Origin: a bacterium
GTDB taxonomy: Bacteria; Cyanobacteriota; Vampirovibrionia; Gastranaerophilales; Gastranaerophilaceae
Reading direction: 5' to 3'
Length of the DNA stretch: 64,000 nucleotides
Assembly: GCA_017470245.1 (NCBI GenBank)
Contig: JAFUEV010000005.1
Coordinates: forward strand, 1 to 64,000
Shown: positions 1 through 7,796 of the stretch, in pieces
Layout: each line of letters begins with the position of its first letter
Position numbering within the stretch: position 1 is the first letter of the stretch
Notes under the pieces: model-generated
What the model was told of the DNA's origin: nothing
Database searches by the model: none
The model's input: the letters and a program-made list of their open reading frames with translations, nothing else
Translations under genes and position numbers: made by a program

Positions 1-1
1 C

Positions 2-73
2 GTTAAAATACCTGAAAAAGAAGCAAAAGAACTTAATTTAAAATTACTTGAATGGTTAACTAATATCAAGTAA
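2..73 (+). CDS. C-terminal end of an unidentified protein (5' truncated)
   Basis: An open frame enters from the left edge and reads 23 residues, rich in Lys, Glu and Leu and ending in LTNIK, to a TAA stop at 71-73. It looks like the end of an amphipathic helix. The family cannot be recognised from so short a piece. The next gene starts 84 nt downstream with its own ribosome binding site, so it need not be in the same operon. Confidence 0.5.
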   Translation, partial: VKIPEKEAKELNLKLLEWLTNIK

Positions 74-157
74 TGTAAAATAAGAATCAAAATAATTGAA
101 TAGTTAATAGTTGAGTGGTAAACTAATAATATAAAGTTTATCAAAAGGAGACTGTTA

Positions 158-355
158 ATGAATAAAGTAGTTATTTTTGCAAAAGACAATTATGAATTTG
201 TAGTATTTATGAGTCTTTTTGTGGCATTATTATTTGTATTTTGCGTAAATATTGTTTTACCTAAAATTGGAGCAGAAGATGTTATAAGGATGCCGTCTAA
301 TGAAATGCAAATAGACTATAATCTTTTAAATTCCTTACCAATTTATTATATATAA
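158..355 (+). CDS. Small single-pass membrane protein, first of a five-gene cluster
   Basis: This 65-residue protein has one strongly hydrophobic segment at about residues 13-34 and a short polar tail, so it should sit in the inner membrane with a small soluble end. The start has a clear ribosome binding site (AAGGAG about 7 nt before the ATG). The next gene follows after 10 nt and the five genes up to the patatin-like protein are tightly packed, which suggests one transcript. I do not recognise the family. Its function can only be guessed from its position beside a phospholipase-like gene. Confidence 0.6.
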   Translation: MNKVVIFAKDNYEFVVFMSLFVALLFVFCVNIVLPKIGAEDVIRMPSNEMQIDYNLLNSLPIYYI

Positions 356-365
356 GGAGTTAATT

Positions 366-860
366 ATGCGAAAAACATCTTTCCTTGACCTGTATTTTAA
401 CAGTGTTTCTATTGCTCATTGTTCTTTAATCGGATATATATACATTGGAATAATAATTATAATTATTTTAACTGCTTCAATGTCTTTTCTCTTTCTGCCA
501 ATTTGGCTTTGGTTTATTCTTATGCTTGTCCAAATTTTAGAAATAGCTTTAATTTGCATAATTATTACTTTTTGCATAGCTGTCATTATTGATATTACAA
601 GATTGTTTATTCCAAAAAAAGAGAATAACGATAAAAGTTTTGAAATTCCCAATGTTATTTTTGTATTTATAAGAGTCATAAATGTAATATCAGTAGTGTT
701 CTTTATAATATTTACTCTATTATTGTTTAATTATTTGGATTATGCCAAAAATATAACTCCTAGCGAAATTCAAGCTGATATCAGAACAAAAAATGTTAAC
801 GAAATGGCCGTAAAACCTAATAAAGACTATAACGAATATATTCAATCAGTAGGATATTAA
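366..860 (+). CDS. Small polytopic membrane protein
   Basis: The product has 164 residues with about three hydrophobic segments (roughly 21-43, 46-77 and 97-123), a basic stretch between the second and third, and a polar tail of about 40 residues. No catalytic motif is visible. The start follows AAGGAG in the 10-nt gap after the previous gene, and the next gene begins 12 nt after its stop, so translation is probably coupled within the cluster. Residues 1-18 are polar and would lie on the cytoplasmic side. The family is not recognised. Confidence 0.6.
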   Translation: MRKTSFLDLYFNSVSIAHCSLIGYIYIGIIIIIILTASMSFLFLPIWLWFILMLVQILEIALICIIITFCIAVIIDITRLFIPKKENNDKSFEIPNVIFVFIRVINVISVVFFIIFTLLLFNYLDYAKNITPSEIQADIRTKNVNEMAVKPNKDYNEYIQSVGY

Positions 861-871
861 AGGAAATTTAT

Positions 872-1210
872 ATGAAAAACTTTTTTGCGAATGCACTTGG
901 TGGGTTAATTTTATTATTTTGTATAGTGATTTTATTACTTTTTATAGCTTTTGTTTTGATATTTTTTGCTGTTTTGTACGGATTGCCTGGGTCGCCTGCT
1001 TTACCGCATATTACATTACCTATATGTTCAAAACTGATGAGTTCGGAATTAGCTGAAAATGATTTGATTTTTGTACTTATGAGTATTCCTGTATTAACGG
1101 TAATATATTTCCCTATACACATTTCCATATACAGATATAAAGAAAAACTAATGGAAAAAGAGCTTAGTAACAATGATAAAAAGGAAACAAATAATGAACA
1201 AAGTATTTAA
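872..1210 (+). CDS. Small two-pass membrane protein with a YGLPGSP loop motif
   Basis: The 112-residue product has a hydrophobic segment at about residues 9-36, a loop containing YGLPGSPALP, a second hydrophobic segment at about 69-86, and a charged C-terminal tail rich in Lys, Asn and Glu. The loop motif recurs as YGFPHSPSP in the next gene, so the two are probably paralogues. An AAGGA site precedes the ATG. The 3' end overlaps the next gene by 17 nt. The function is unknown; the shared loop is the part most likely to matter. Confidence 0.6.
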   Translation: MKNFFANALGGLILLFCIVILLLFIAFVLIFFAVLYGLPGSPALPHITLPICSKLMSSELAENDLIFVLMSIPVLTVIYFPIHISIYRYKEKLMEKELSNNDKKETNNEQSI

Positions 1211-1487
1211 ACCTTTGATTATAGTATTATTTTTGTATGTATTTTCTTATATAACGTGGGTTGTTATTACTGGATTATATATTTTTGCGGTTGTTATTTA
1301 CGGATTTCCTCATTCTCCATCACCTTTTTTAGATAATTTAGAACCAATTTTATCTTCTATATTGTCAAAATTACTTCCGCTTTGTCCGTTATGGTGGGTA
1401 ATAGTTGCTATTATATCTTTTATTTTAATACTCTTATGTCTCATAAACTTAATTAAATATATTCGTAAGAAGGCGAAAAAAAAATGA
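1194..1487 (+). CDS. Small two-pass membrane protein, paralogue of the preceding gene
   Basis: The 97-residue product begins MNKVFKPL. I chose the ATG at 1194 rather than the one at 1173 because AAGGA lies 8 nt before it, and the upstream ATG has no such site. Two hydrophobic segments (about 6-33 and 62-86) flank a loop with YGFPHSPSP, matching the YGLPGSP loop of the gene before it. It ends in a Lys/Arg-rich tail. Its last 4 nt (ATGA) overlap the patatin-like gene, which argues for translational coupling with that enzyme. Confidence 0.6.
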   Translation: MNKVFKPLIIVLFLYVFSYITWVVITGLYIFAVVIYGFPHSPSPFLDNLEPILSSILSKLLPLCPLWWVIVAIISFILILLCLINLIKYIRKKAKKK

Positions 1488-2332
1488 AAAAATATAATTA
1501 TTTATTTACCGGCGCTTCAACAAGAGGGTTCTGTTATGTTGGTGTTTTAAAAGCACTGGAAGAACGTGAAATTTATCCTGATATTTGTGCAGGATCATCA
1601 ATTGGTGCAATAATTTTAACCTTTTATATTCTCGGTTATACGGTAGATGAAATTGAAAAAGAAATCGACAAACTTAATATGATTAAGTTGTTTTCTGATT
1701 TTAACTTGAATTTCGTTGGTGATTTTGCATTGGTGAATGGAAATAAATATTATAATTGGTTAAAAGAAAAAATAGAAACAAAATTTTACGGGGAAAAGTA
1801 TCAAAAAGTAAAAGGGAAACCGGTTTGTTTTAAAGATATTGAACAAGAACTTATAATTGCCGCTGTAAATGTTGAAACAAGTGATTATGAAATATTTTCA
1901 AATGAAACAACCCCTGATATGGAATTGGCATTGGCATTAAGAATAACATCGTCAATGCCGGGATTATTGAAATCAGTTATATATAAAGGTAAAACTTTTA
2001 TAGATGGTGATATATTGAGGGCAAAACCTATATGGAAAGCTGCAGATAAATTAATTGAAGAACCGAAAAAATTATTAGAATTTAGAATAACGGGAGGAAA
2101 AAAGAATAAAGTTTCACGAAATCCTGTTAAATATGTTAATGCAATAGTAAATACTGCTGCATATAACATTGATAATGAAGCGGCAAATACTTACAAAAAT
2201 TATATAAACATTGTACAAATAGATATAAACAACTTATTATTTACTGATTTTATTCTGCCAAAAGAGCGTAAAAAACAAATATATAAGACAGGTTATGAAG
2301 TAACAATTGAATATTTGAAAAATATTATTTAA
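1484..2332 (+). CDS. Patatin-like phospholipase
   Basis: The 282-residue protein carries the patatin fold signatures: the oxyanion-hole segment GASTRGFCYVG at residues 10-20, the nucleophile elbow GSSIG with Ser39, and the catalytic-Asp motif DGD at 174-176. Patatin-family enzymes hydrolyse acyl esters of membrane lipids through a Ser-Asp dyad. There is no signal peptide, so it should act from the cytosolic face. Its start overlaps the preceding small membrane protein gene by 4 nt, so the membrane proteins may anchor it or control it. The end overlaps the convergent LD-carboxypeptidase gene by 8 nt. The fold assignment is firm; the substrate is unknown. Confidence 0.88.
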   Translation: MKKYNYLFTGASTRGFCYVGVLKALEEREIYPDICAGSSIGAIILTFYILGYTVDEIEKEIDKLNMIKLFSDFNLNFVGDFALVNGNKYYNWLKEKIETKFYGEKYQKVKGKPVCFKDIEQELIIAAVNVETSDYEIFSNETTPDMELALALRITSSMPGLLKSVIYKGKTFIDGDILRAKPIWKAADKLIEEPKKLLEFRITGGKKNKVSRNPVKYVNAIVNTAAYNIDNEAANTYKNYINIVQIDINNLLFTDFILPKERKKQIYKTGYEVTIEYLKNII

Positions 2333-3236
2333 AATATGTTTCTTTGATTTTAATTATGCGTTTTTCAGTATTTAGTTCAGCCATTATTCCTACGGGTATA
2401 GTATCTTTTATTTTATTATGAGTAATTTTGAAACCTGTACAGGCAGGAATATTATATTTTTTTACAATTTCTGTTTGAACTTCTTCAAGTGTTTTTGTAT
2501 CTTCTATATCTTTAAATTCACCAAAAGCTATGCCTTTGACGTTTTTTGATATTTTCTCAACATTAAAAAGCTGGGTAAGCATTTTATCGATTTTATAAAC
2601 AGGTTCATTTAAATCTTCAATAAATATAATTAAATCATTATCAGGAACAAAATCAGTTCCGCAAAGAGAAACCAAAGTTGCCAAATTCCCGCCCCAAAGA
2701 ATACCTTGTGTTTCACCTTTTAATAAAGTTGTACCTTTTTCTGCAGAATATGCTTCCTTTTTTCCTTGTAATGTATCAAAAAATGAAGTTTTAGTATATT
2801 CTTCAATGTTTCCACCGAAGTCACCATTTGCCATAGCACTATGAAAGGTTATAAGTCCTGTTTTTTTATAAATCATATTTAAAAGAATTGTAATATCAGA
2901 GTATCCTGCAAAAATTTTTGGGTTTTTCTTTATAATTGACCAATCAATTTTATCTAAAAGGCGTAATGTTCCATAGCCGCCTCTTGCGCACAAAATTGCA
3001 TCAATATCCGGATTTTCAAAAAAATCATGTAGCGTATTAACGCAATCATCATCAGAAGTGCCTGCCATATATCTGTGATAAGTTTTGCAAGTATCGGATA
3101 TTTCGGTTTTATAGCCCTGCGATTCAAAATATTTTGCGGCATTTTCAATATTGTTTAATTCTTTAATTCTTCCTGATACGGCAATAATACCGATAATATC
3201 ACCTTTTTTTAATTTTTTAGGTTTTATAGTTTTCAT
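2325..3236 (-). CDS. LD-carboxypeptidase, peptidase family S66 (LdcA/MccF type)
   Basis: This 303-residue serine peptidase matches the S66 layout: GGYGTLRLL near residue 100, the nucleophile Ser in GYSDIT, the Glu in IFIEDLNE and the catalytic His in GFKITHNK. LdcA removes the terminal D-Ala from tetrapeptides during recycling of peptidoglycan; MccF relatives cleave microcin C-type antibiotics, and the sequence alone does not separate the two. I chose the ATG at 3236 because the S66 domain begins there; a longer in-frame start at 3353 would run into dnaX. No signal peptide is present. It is divergent from dnaX, sharing 63 nt of upstream DNA. Confidence 0.87.
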   Translation of the reverse strand: MKTIKPKKLKKGDIIGIIAVSGRIKELNNIENAAKYFESQGYKTEISDTCKTYHRYMAGTSDDDCVNTLHDFFENPDIDAILCARGGYGTLRLLDKIDWSIIKKNPKIFAGYSDITILLNMIYKKTGLITFHSAMANGDFGGNIEEYTKTSFFDTLQGKKEAYSAEKGTTLLKGETQGILWGGNLATLVSLCGTDFVPDNDLIIFIEDLNEPVYKIDKMLTQLFNVEKISKNVKGIAFGEFKDIEDTKTLEEVQTEIVKKYNIPACTGFKITHNKIKDTIPVGIMAELNTEKRIIKIKETYFK

Positions 3237-3299
3237 AATTAACACTTTTTTATTTGTTAAGATATAATTGATATTAGCAAATATTTTGGGAGTAAGCAA

Positions 3300-5120
3300 T
3301 TGGAAACAAAATACATTCCTCTTTATCGTAAATACAGACCTCAAACTTTCCATGACTTAATTGGTCAGGAGAATATTGTTCATGCATTAAGTAATGCAAT
3401 AAGTTTAAACAGAATATCGCATGCTTATTTATTATGCGGACCAAGAGGAACAGGTAAAACATCTTCTGCCAGAATATTAGCAAAATCTTTAAATTGTAAA
3501 GAAGGACCTACTTTAACTCCTTGCGGGAAATGTCCTGCGTGTCTTGATATTATCAATTCGATTCCCGTAGATGTTATAGAAATTGATGCTGCAAGTAACA
3601 GAAGTGTTGAAGATACTCAGGCAATACTTGAAAAAATCCAGTATGTTCCTGTAAACGGAAGATACAAAATATACATCATAGATGAAGTTCACATGCTTTC
3701 TACTACTGCGTTTAATTCGCTATTAAAAACATTGGAAGAACCGCCGGAAAATGTTATTTTTATTCTTGCAACAACAGAACCGCATAAAGTTTTGGATACT
3801 ATTATTTCAAGATGTCAAAGGTTTGACTTTAGAAGAATTACGACTGATGATATCGTAAAACGACTTGAATATATATCAAAAGAAGAGAATATTAATATAG
3901 CAAAAGATGCTTTGTTTGCTATTGCAAAGAATGCTCAAGGCGGAATGAGAGATGCTCTTGCCCTTCTCGACCAAATAAGCGTATTAGGTGTAAATAAACA
4001 AATTGATGTCGCTGATGTTAATGAAATACTTGGAAAAATATCATACGATAAATTACAAGAAATAGCAGAATGTATTATAAATGCTGATTGTTCAAAGTCT
4101 ATAGAGCTGATTGACAATGTTTATTCAAAAGGTAATGAACCGGTTCAAATTGTAACTAATTTGGTTCAATATTTTAGAGATGTAATGATTGTTAAAAACT
4201 GTTCTGATAAAGAATTGGTTTATTCTTTGACTCAAATAAATGAAATCAATTATGAAAAAACAAAAGATATAGCAGAAAAATTCACTGTATCCGAAATAAT
4301 ACAAATTATAGACAGATTGTCATACTATGCAACCCAAATAAAAGATACTACAAATAAGTATCTTTGGCTGGAGTTGTGTATTATAGATTTAACAAATTAT
4401 AAAAATCTTCCGTCTGCGGAAAATATGCTAAGGAGGATTGAAGAACTTGAAAACCAACTTGCAACGGGGAATATTACAACTCAAAAAAATATCCCTGCCG
4501 TGTCTAAACCTGAAATAAAACAACAAACAACACCTCACGTTTCTGTTAGCGCTATTGTAAAAGAAGAACATTCTGAACCTGTACAAAAAGCTCAAACTGA
4601 ACAAACTGTTGTTCAAAAACCAAAACCGCAAGTTGAACCAATATCTGCGCCTAAGCCGAATGTATCAGGTAATGATGTGCATTCTTTATGGGTATCTATT
4701 GTACAAAGTATAGAAAGTGTACCTAATAGAGCATTTTATTCCAATTTGGCTCGTCCTGTTGAAATTTCAAAGGATAAAATAGTTATTGCTTTTTCAAAGG
4801 AAATATTTGTAAAACAAGCAAAAGAAGGGGCTAAAAAGCAATCTTTGTTTGATGCCGTATCAAGATATTTGAATGTACCTAATCCTGTTATAGAAGTAAT
4901 AACCTCAGATAATATAGATTTAAGCAAAAAACCTGATATTCCTCCACCGGTAAAAAAGCAGGAAGAGGAAGCTGACATCATAAAACAGGAAGAAGAAGAG
5001 TATCATAATTTTGTAGAATCAAAAAAAGAAGAAACGGAAAAACCTTTGGTAAAGCCTGAAAACATATCAAGTCAGGCAGAAATGGTAAAAGAACTTTTTG
5101 ACGGTAAATTTATAGAATAA
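3300..5120 (+). CDS. dnaX: DNA polymerase III subunit gamma/tau
   Basis: The 606-residue clamp-loader ATPase begins with the typical YRKYRPQTF segment. It has Walker A at residues 47-54, a zinc module with Cys66, Cys75, Cys78 and Cys81, the DEVH Walker B box at 128-131, sensor ATTE at 157-160 and the SRC motif at 170-172. The C-terminal third (from about residue 390) is Pro/Gln/Glu-rich, like the tau-specific tail. The start codon is TTG with GGGAG 5 nt upstream. An A7 run at the domain boundary might allow frameshifting to a short gamma form; it is listed separately. Confidence 0.96.
   Translation: METKYIPLYRKYRPQTFHDLIGQENIVHALSNAISLNRISHAYLLCGPRGTGKTSSARILAKSLNCKEGPTLTPCGKCPACLDIINSIPVDVIEIDAASNRSVEDTQAILEKIQYVPVNGRYKIYIIDEVHMLSTTAFNSLLKTLEEPPENVIFILATTEPHKVLDTIISRCQRFDFRRITTDDIVKRLEYISKEENINIAKDALFAIAKNAQGGMRDALALLDQISVLGVNKQIDVADVNEILGKISYDKLQEIAECIINADCSKSIELIDNVYSKGNEPVQIVTNLVQYFRDVMIVKNCSDKELVYSLTQINEINYEKTKDIAEKFTVSEIIQIIDRLSYYATQIKDTTNKYLWLELCIIDLTNYKNLPSAENMLRRIEELENQLATGNITTQKNIPAVSKPEIKQQTTPHVSVSAIVKEEHSEPVQKAQTEQTVVQKPKPQVEPISAPKPNVSGNDVHSLWVSIVQSIESVPNRAFYSNLARPVEISKDKIVIAFSKEIFVKQAKEGAKKQSLFDAVSRYLNVPNPVIEVITSDNIDLSKKPDIPPPVKKQEEEADIIKQEEEEYHNFVESKKEETEKPLVKPENISSQAEMVKELFDGKFIE
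4466..4489 (+). promoter_or_regulatory. Possible programmed frameshift site inside dnaX
   Basis: A run of seven A residues (4483-4489) lies at codons 395-397, where the conserved ATPase part ends and the tau tail begins. A GGGGA sequence resembling a ribosome binding site ends 12 nt before it. A -1 shift would add about six codons and stop at 4505-4507, giving a gamma-like product of about 400 residues. In E. coli dnaX a slippery A-run preceded by an internal Shine-Dalgarno sequence does this. No downstream hairpin is evident, and A-runs are common in this DNA. Confidence 0.25.
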
Positions 5121-5166
5121 TATTTTTTCATGATAATTGTCCGATTAATAAAATTAAAAAATAATA

Positions 5167-5172
5167 TATAAT
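5167..5172 (+). promoter_or_regulatory. -10 element just upstream of the OppF-like gene
   Basis: A perfect TATAAT ends 7 nt before the ATG at 5180, and there is no ribosome binding site between them. Transcription would start at or next to the A of the start codon, giving a leaderless or near-leaderless mRNA. No good -35 lies at 17 nt. Confidence 0.4.
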
Positions 5173-5179
5173 AAAATCT

Positions 5180-6148
5180 ATGAATAAATTATTTGAAGTT
5201 AAAAATTTAAATATGCTCTATCCTGTTACCGACGGATTGTTTGGTAATATTAGGGGCTATGTATACGCATTGAACAATGTTGATATAGATATATATGAAA
5301 ATGAGATACTTGGTTTGGTAGGTGAATCAGGCAGCGGTAAATCAACATTGGGTAATTGTATATTAAAATTGATTAATCCTACAAACGGAGAAGTTATTTT
5401 TGAAGGGGAAAATATTTTAATTAAAAATAAAAAAGAGTTAAAACCTTTTAGAAAAAAAGCTCAATTAATATTCCAAAATCCATATATGAGTTTAAATCCG
5501 AGGATGAAAATATATGATATCTTAAAAGAACCTTTTATCGTCAACGGTATAAAAGACAAAACTGAAATTGACTCAAAAATAAAAAGGATAGTAAACCTGA
5601 TAGGAATGCAGGATGAAATATTAAACAGGTATCCTCATGAATTTTCGGGCGGTCAAAGACAAAGAATTGCTATTGCACGAGCAATTATATTAAATCCTCA
5701 ATTTGTAGTTGCTGATGAACCAGTTAGCGCATTGGATGTTAGTATTCAAGCCCAAATAGTTAATCTTTTAATAGAATTAAAAGACCACTTAAATTTAACA
5801 ATGTTATTTATTTCTCACGATTTAAGTATTATAAAATACATTTCTGACAGAGTCGCAGTTATGTATTTGGGTGAAATAGTCGAAATAGCAGAAAAAGAAG
5901 AGTTTTTTAATAATCATAAACATCCTTATTCTCAAGCATTATTAGATGCAGTACCTGTAATATCCGATGATAAAAAAGCTGACAGAAATATATTATCAGG
6001 AGATATACCTTCACCTACTAAGCCACCGAAAGGATGTAAAATCCATACACGATGTCCTTATGTAATGCCAAAATGTAAGGAACAAAAACCTGAATTGAAA
6101 GAAATATCTCCTAACCATAAAGTCAGGTGCTTTTTATTTGATAAATAA
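5180..6148 (+). CDS. Oligopeptide/dipeptide-type ABC transporter ATP-binding protein (OppF/DppF family)
   Basis: The 322-residue ATPase has Walker A GESGSGKST at residues 48-56, the Q-loop IFQNPYMSLNP, signature FSGGQRQR, Walker B ending VVADEP, and the C-terminal oligopeptide-family segment with CKIHTRCPYVMPKC near residue 290. Such subunits power import of peptides with an OppD partner, two permeases and a binding protein. None of those partners lies nearby, so it is either an orphan that joins a complex encoded elsewhere or a lone survivor. The start lacks a ribosome binding site and lies right behind a -10 element. Confidence 0.88.
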   Translation: MNKLFEVKNLNMLYPVTDGLFGNIRGYVYALNNVDIDIYENEILGLVGESGSGKSTLGNCILKLINPTNGEVIFEGENILIKNKKELKPFRKKAQLIFQNPYMSLNPRMKIYDILKEPFIVNGIKDKTEIDSKIKRIVNLIGMQDEILNRYPHEFSGGQRQRIAIARAIILNPQFVVADEPVSALDVSIQAQIVNLLIELKDHLNLTMLFISHDLSIIKYISDRVAVMYLGEIVEIAEKEEFFNNHKHPYSQALLDAVPVISDDKKADRNILSGDIPSPTKPPKGCKIHTRCPYVMPKCKEQKPELKEISPNHKVRCFLFDK

Positions 6149-6152
6149 TAAT

Positions 6153-6182
6153 TTGAAAAAAACAGATATTTTGATGTAAAAT
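6153..6182 (+). promoter_or_regulatory. Promoter of the mlaE operon, likely leaderless
   Basis: TTGAAA (6153-6158) and TAAAAT (6177-6182) are separated by 18 nt. The -10 hexamer ends exactly 6 nt before the ATG at 6189, and no Shine-Dalgarno sequence is present, so transcription should begin at the start codon. Confidence 0.5.
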
Positions 6183-6188
6183 ACAAAT

Positions 6189-7001
6189 ATGGCAAAAATA
6201 CGCTGGTACATGAAACAAACTGTTACTTATCAGATAGCTCTTATGCTTGTTAAGCATTTAAGAGAATTTTTTGAAACTTTTGGTGATATTGCATATAGGT
6301 TTGTTCAAACGTTGAAGTATATTATTACGTTTCAAATAAATTTTAAGCAAGTTATAGAACAGTCATCACGCTTTGCCGTAGATTCATTACCTATTACATT
6401 ATCTATTGTTTCAATGACTGCTATAATCCTTGCAATGCAGGTAGCACCGGAAATGGTAAAACAGGGTGGTAAAGATTATATCGGACTTCTTGTTGCATTG
6501 ACAATGGTGAGAGAAGTCGGTGTCATAATGTCAGGTTTTGCTATTATATCAATGATTGGTTCTTCTCAGGCAAGTGAACTCGCTACTATGCGTGTAACTG
6601 AACAAATAGATGCAATGGAAGTATTAAAAGTTTCTCCGTTTAAATATTTGTTTGTGCCAAGAGTATTGGCAGGCGTACTAATGATGCCGTTTGTAGTAGT
6701 GGTTTCTTCAACACTTGGAATAATTGCAGGCGGTTTAACATCAATGGTTGCAGCAAAGGATGTTACGTGGTTATGTTATATATCTTCTGTTTGGCAAGGA
6801 CTTTATATAAGAGATATTAATATTATGTTATTTAAGGCAGCTTGCTTTGGAGGTTGCATAAGTTTGATAAGTTCCAGCTGCGGATATGAAGCAAAAGGCG
6901 GAGCCAAAGGTGTTGGTATAGCAACAACAAAGGCTGTTGTTTGGTCATTTGTTGCGATAGTTATTGTAGATTGTATATTTGCGGTGGCTTTCTATTTCTA
7001 A
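6189..7001 (+). CDS. mlaE: MlaE-family lipid ABC transporter permease
   Basis: The 270-residue integral membrane protein has the MlaE/YrbE pattern: an amphipathic N-terminal interfacial helix, then about five membrane segments, with the conserved EVGVIMSGFAI region near residue 115 and SSQASELATMRVTEQIDAM near residue 135. MlaE is the membrane subunit of a phospholipid transporter that shuttles lipids between inner and outer membranes; the cyanobacterial and chloroplast TGD1 proteins belong to the same family. The ATPase and MCE subunits follow directly (mlaF after 12 nt, mlaD after 54 nt). It probably heads the operon, which continues into lpxK. Confidence 0.92.
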   Translation: MAKIRWYMKQTVTYQIALMLVKHLREFFETFGDIAYRFVQTLKYIITFQINFKQVIEQSSRFAVDSLPITLSIVSMTAIILAMQVAPEMVKQGGKDYIGLLVALTMVREVGVIMSGFAIISMIGSSQASELATMRVTEQIDAMEVLKVSPFKYLFVPRVLAGVLMMPFVVVVSSTLGIIAGGLTSMVAAKDVTWLCYISSVWQGLYIRDINIMLFKAACFGGCISLISSSCGYEAKGGAKGVGIATTKAVVWSFVAIVIVDCIFAVAFYF

Positions 7002-7013
7002 AAAGAGGTTAAT

Positions 7014-7742
7014 ATGTCCATAAAAGTAGAAAATTTAACAAAAGAATTTGACGGAAGAAAAGTTTTAAATAATATATCTTTTTCGGTGGAACAAGGTGAA
7101 GTTCTTTCAATTGTGGGATTCAGCGGTTCAGGGAAAAGTACTATTTTAAAAATACTCTGCGGACTCTTAGAAGCAGACTCAGGTAATATTGATATAGGAA
7201 GCGGAGATGTTGCAATGGTTTTTCAATATTCTGCTTTGTTTGATTCATTAAACGTATTTGATAATATTTCTTTTGCACTGCAAGAACGAAAAGAATTTAA
7301 AAATAAGTATACAAGGGAAGAACTAAAAGAAATAGTTGCAAAAAGTCTAAATACAGTAGGACTATCAGGAATTGAAGATAAATATCCTCATGAATTGTCA
7401 GGTGGTATGCAAAAAAGAGTTAGCCTTGCAAGAGCAATAGTAACAAAACCCGAGTTTATACTTTATGATGAACCAACTGCAGGACTTGACCCTGTTGCAT
7501 CGACTGTAATTGAAGACTATATTTTGCGACTAAGAGATGAAACCCATGCAACATCAATAGTTGTAACACACCAAATGTCCACAATAACGAGGTGTTCTGA
7601 TAGAGTTATAATGTTATATGACGGTAATATCGTTTTTAGAGGAACGCCAAATGACTTGTTAAGACAAGATAACCCGTATACCAAACAGTTTGTATCGGCA
7701 TCAATAGACGGACCTATGAAAATAGCCGCATCAGGTTTTTAA
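7014..7742 (+). CDS. mlaF: MlaF-family lipid ABC transporter ATP-binding protein
   Basis: The 242-residue ATPase has Walker A GFSGSGKST at 35-43, Q-loop MVFQYSALFDSL, signature LSGGMQKRVSLARA and Walker B ending ILYDEPTAGLDP. The FQYSALFDSLNVFDN segment and the GGMQKR signature are typical of MlaF rather than other ABC ATPases. It energises lipid movement through MlaE. AGAGG lies before the ATG, 12 nt after the mlaE stop. The last residues (after about 225) are a short polar tail. Confidence 0.93.
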   Translation: MSIKVENLTKEFDGRKVLNNISFSVEQGEVLSIVGFSGSGKSTILKILCGLLEADSGNIDIGSGDVAMVFQYSALFDSLNVFDNISFALQERKEFKNKYTREELKEIVAKSLNTVGLSGIEDKYPHELSGGMQKRVSLARAIVTKPEFILYDEPTAGLDPVASTVIEDYILRLRDETHATSIVVTHQMSTITRCSDRVIMLYDGNIVFRGTPNDLLRQDNPYTKQFVSASIDGPMKIAASGF

Positions 7743-7796
7743 ACGGATTTAAATTTAAAGATTTTTATAGTAAAATTTACTAGGAAAAGGAAAAAT

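Noticed and set aside
416-679. A minus-strand frame of 87 codons inside the second small membrane gene
   Set aside because: It mirrors a hydrophobic plus-strand gene that has a good ribosome binding site and fits the cluster spacing.
3237-3353. An extended N-terminus for the LD-carboxypeptidase (start at 3353)
   Set aside because: The extra 39 residues would overlap the dnaX start, and the S66 fold begins at the ATG at 3236.
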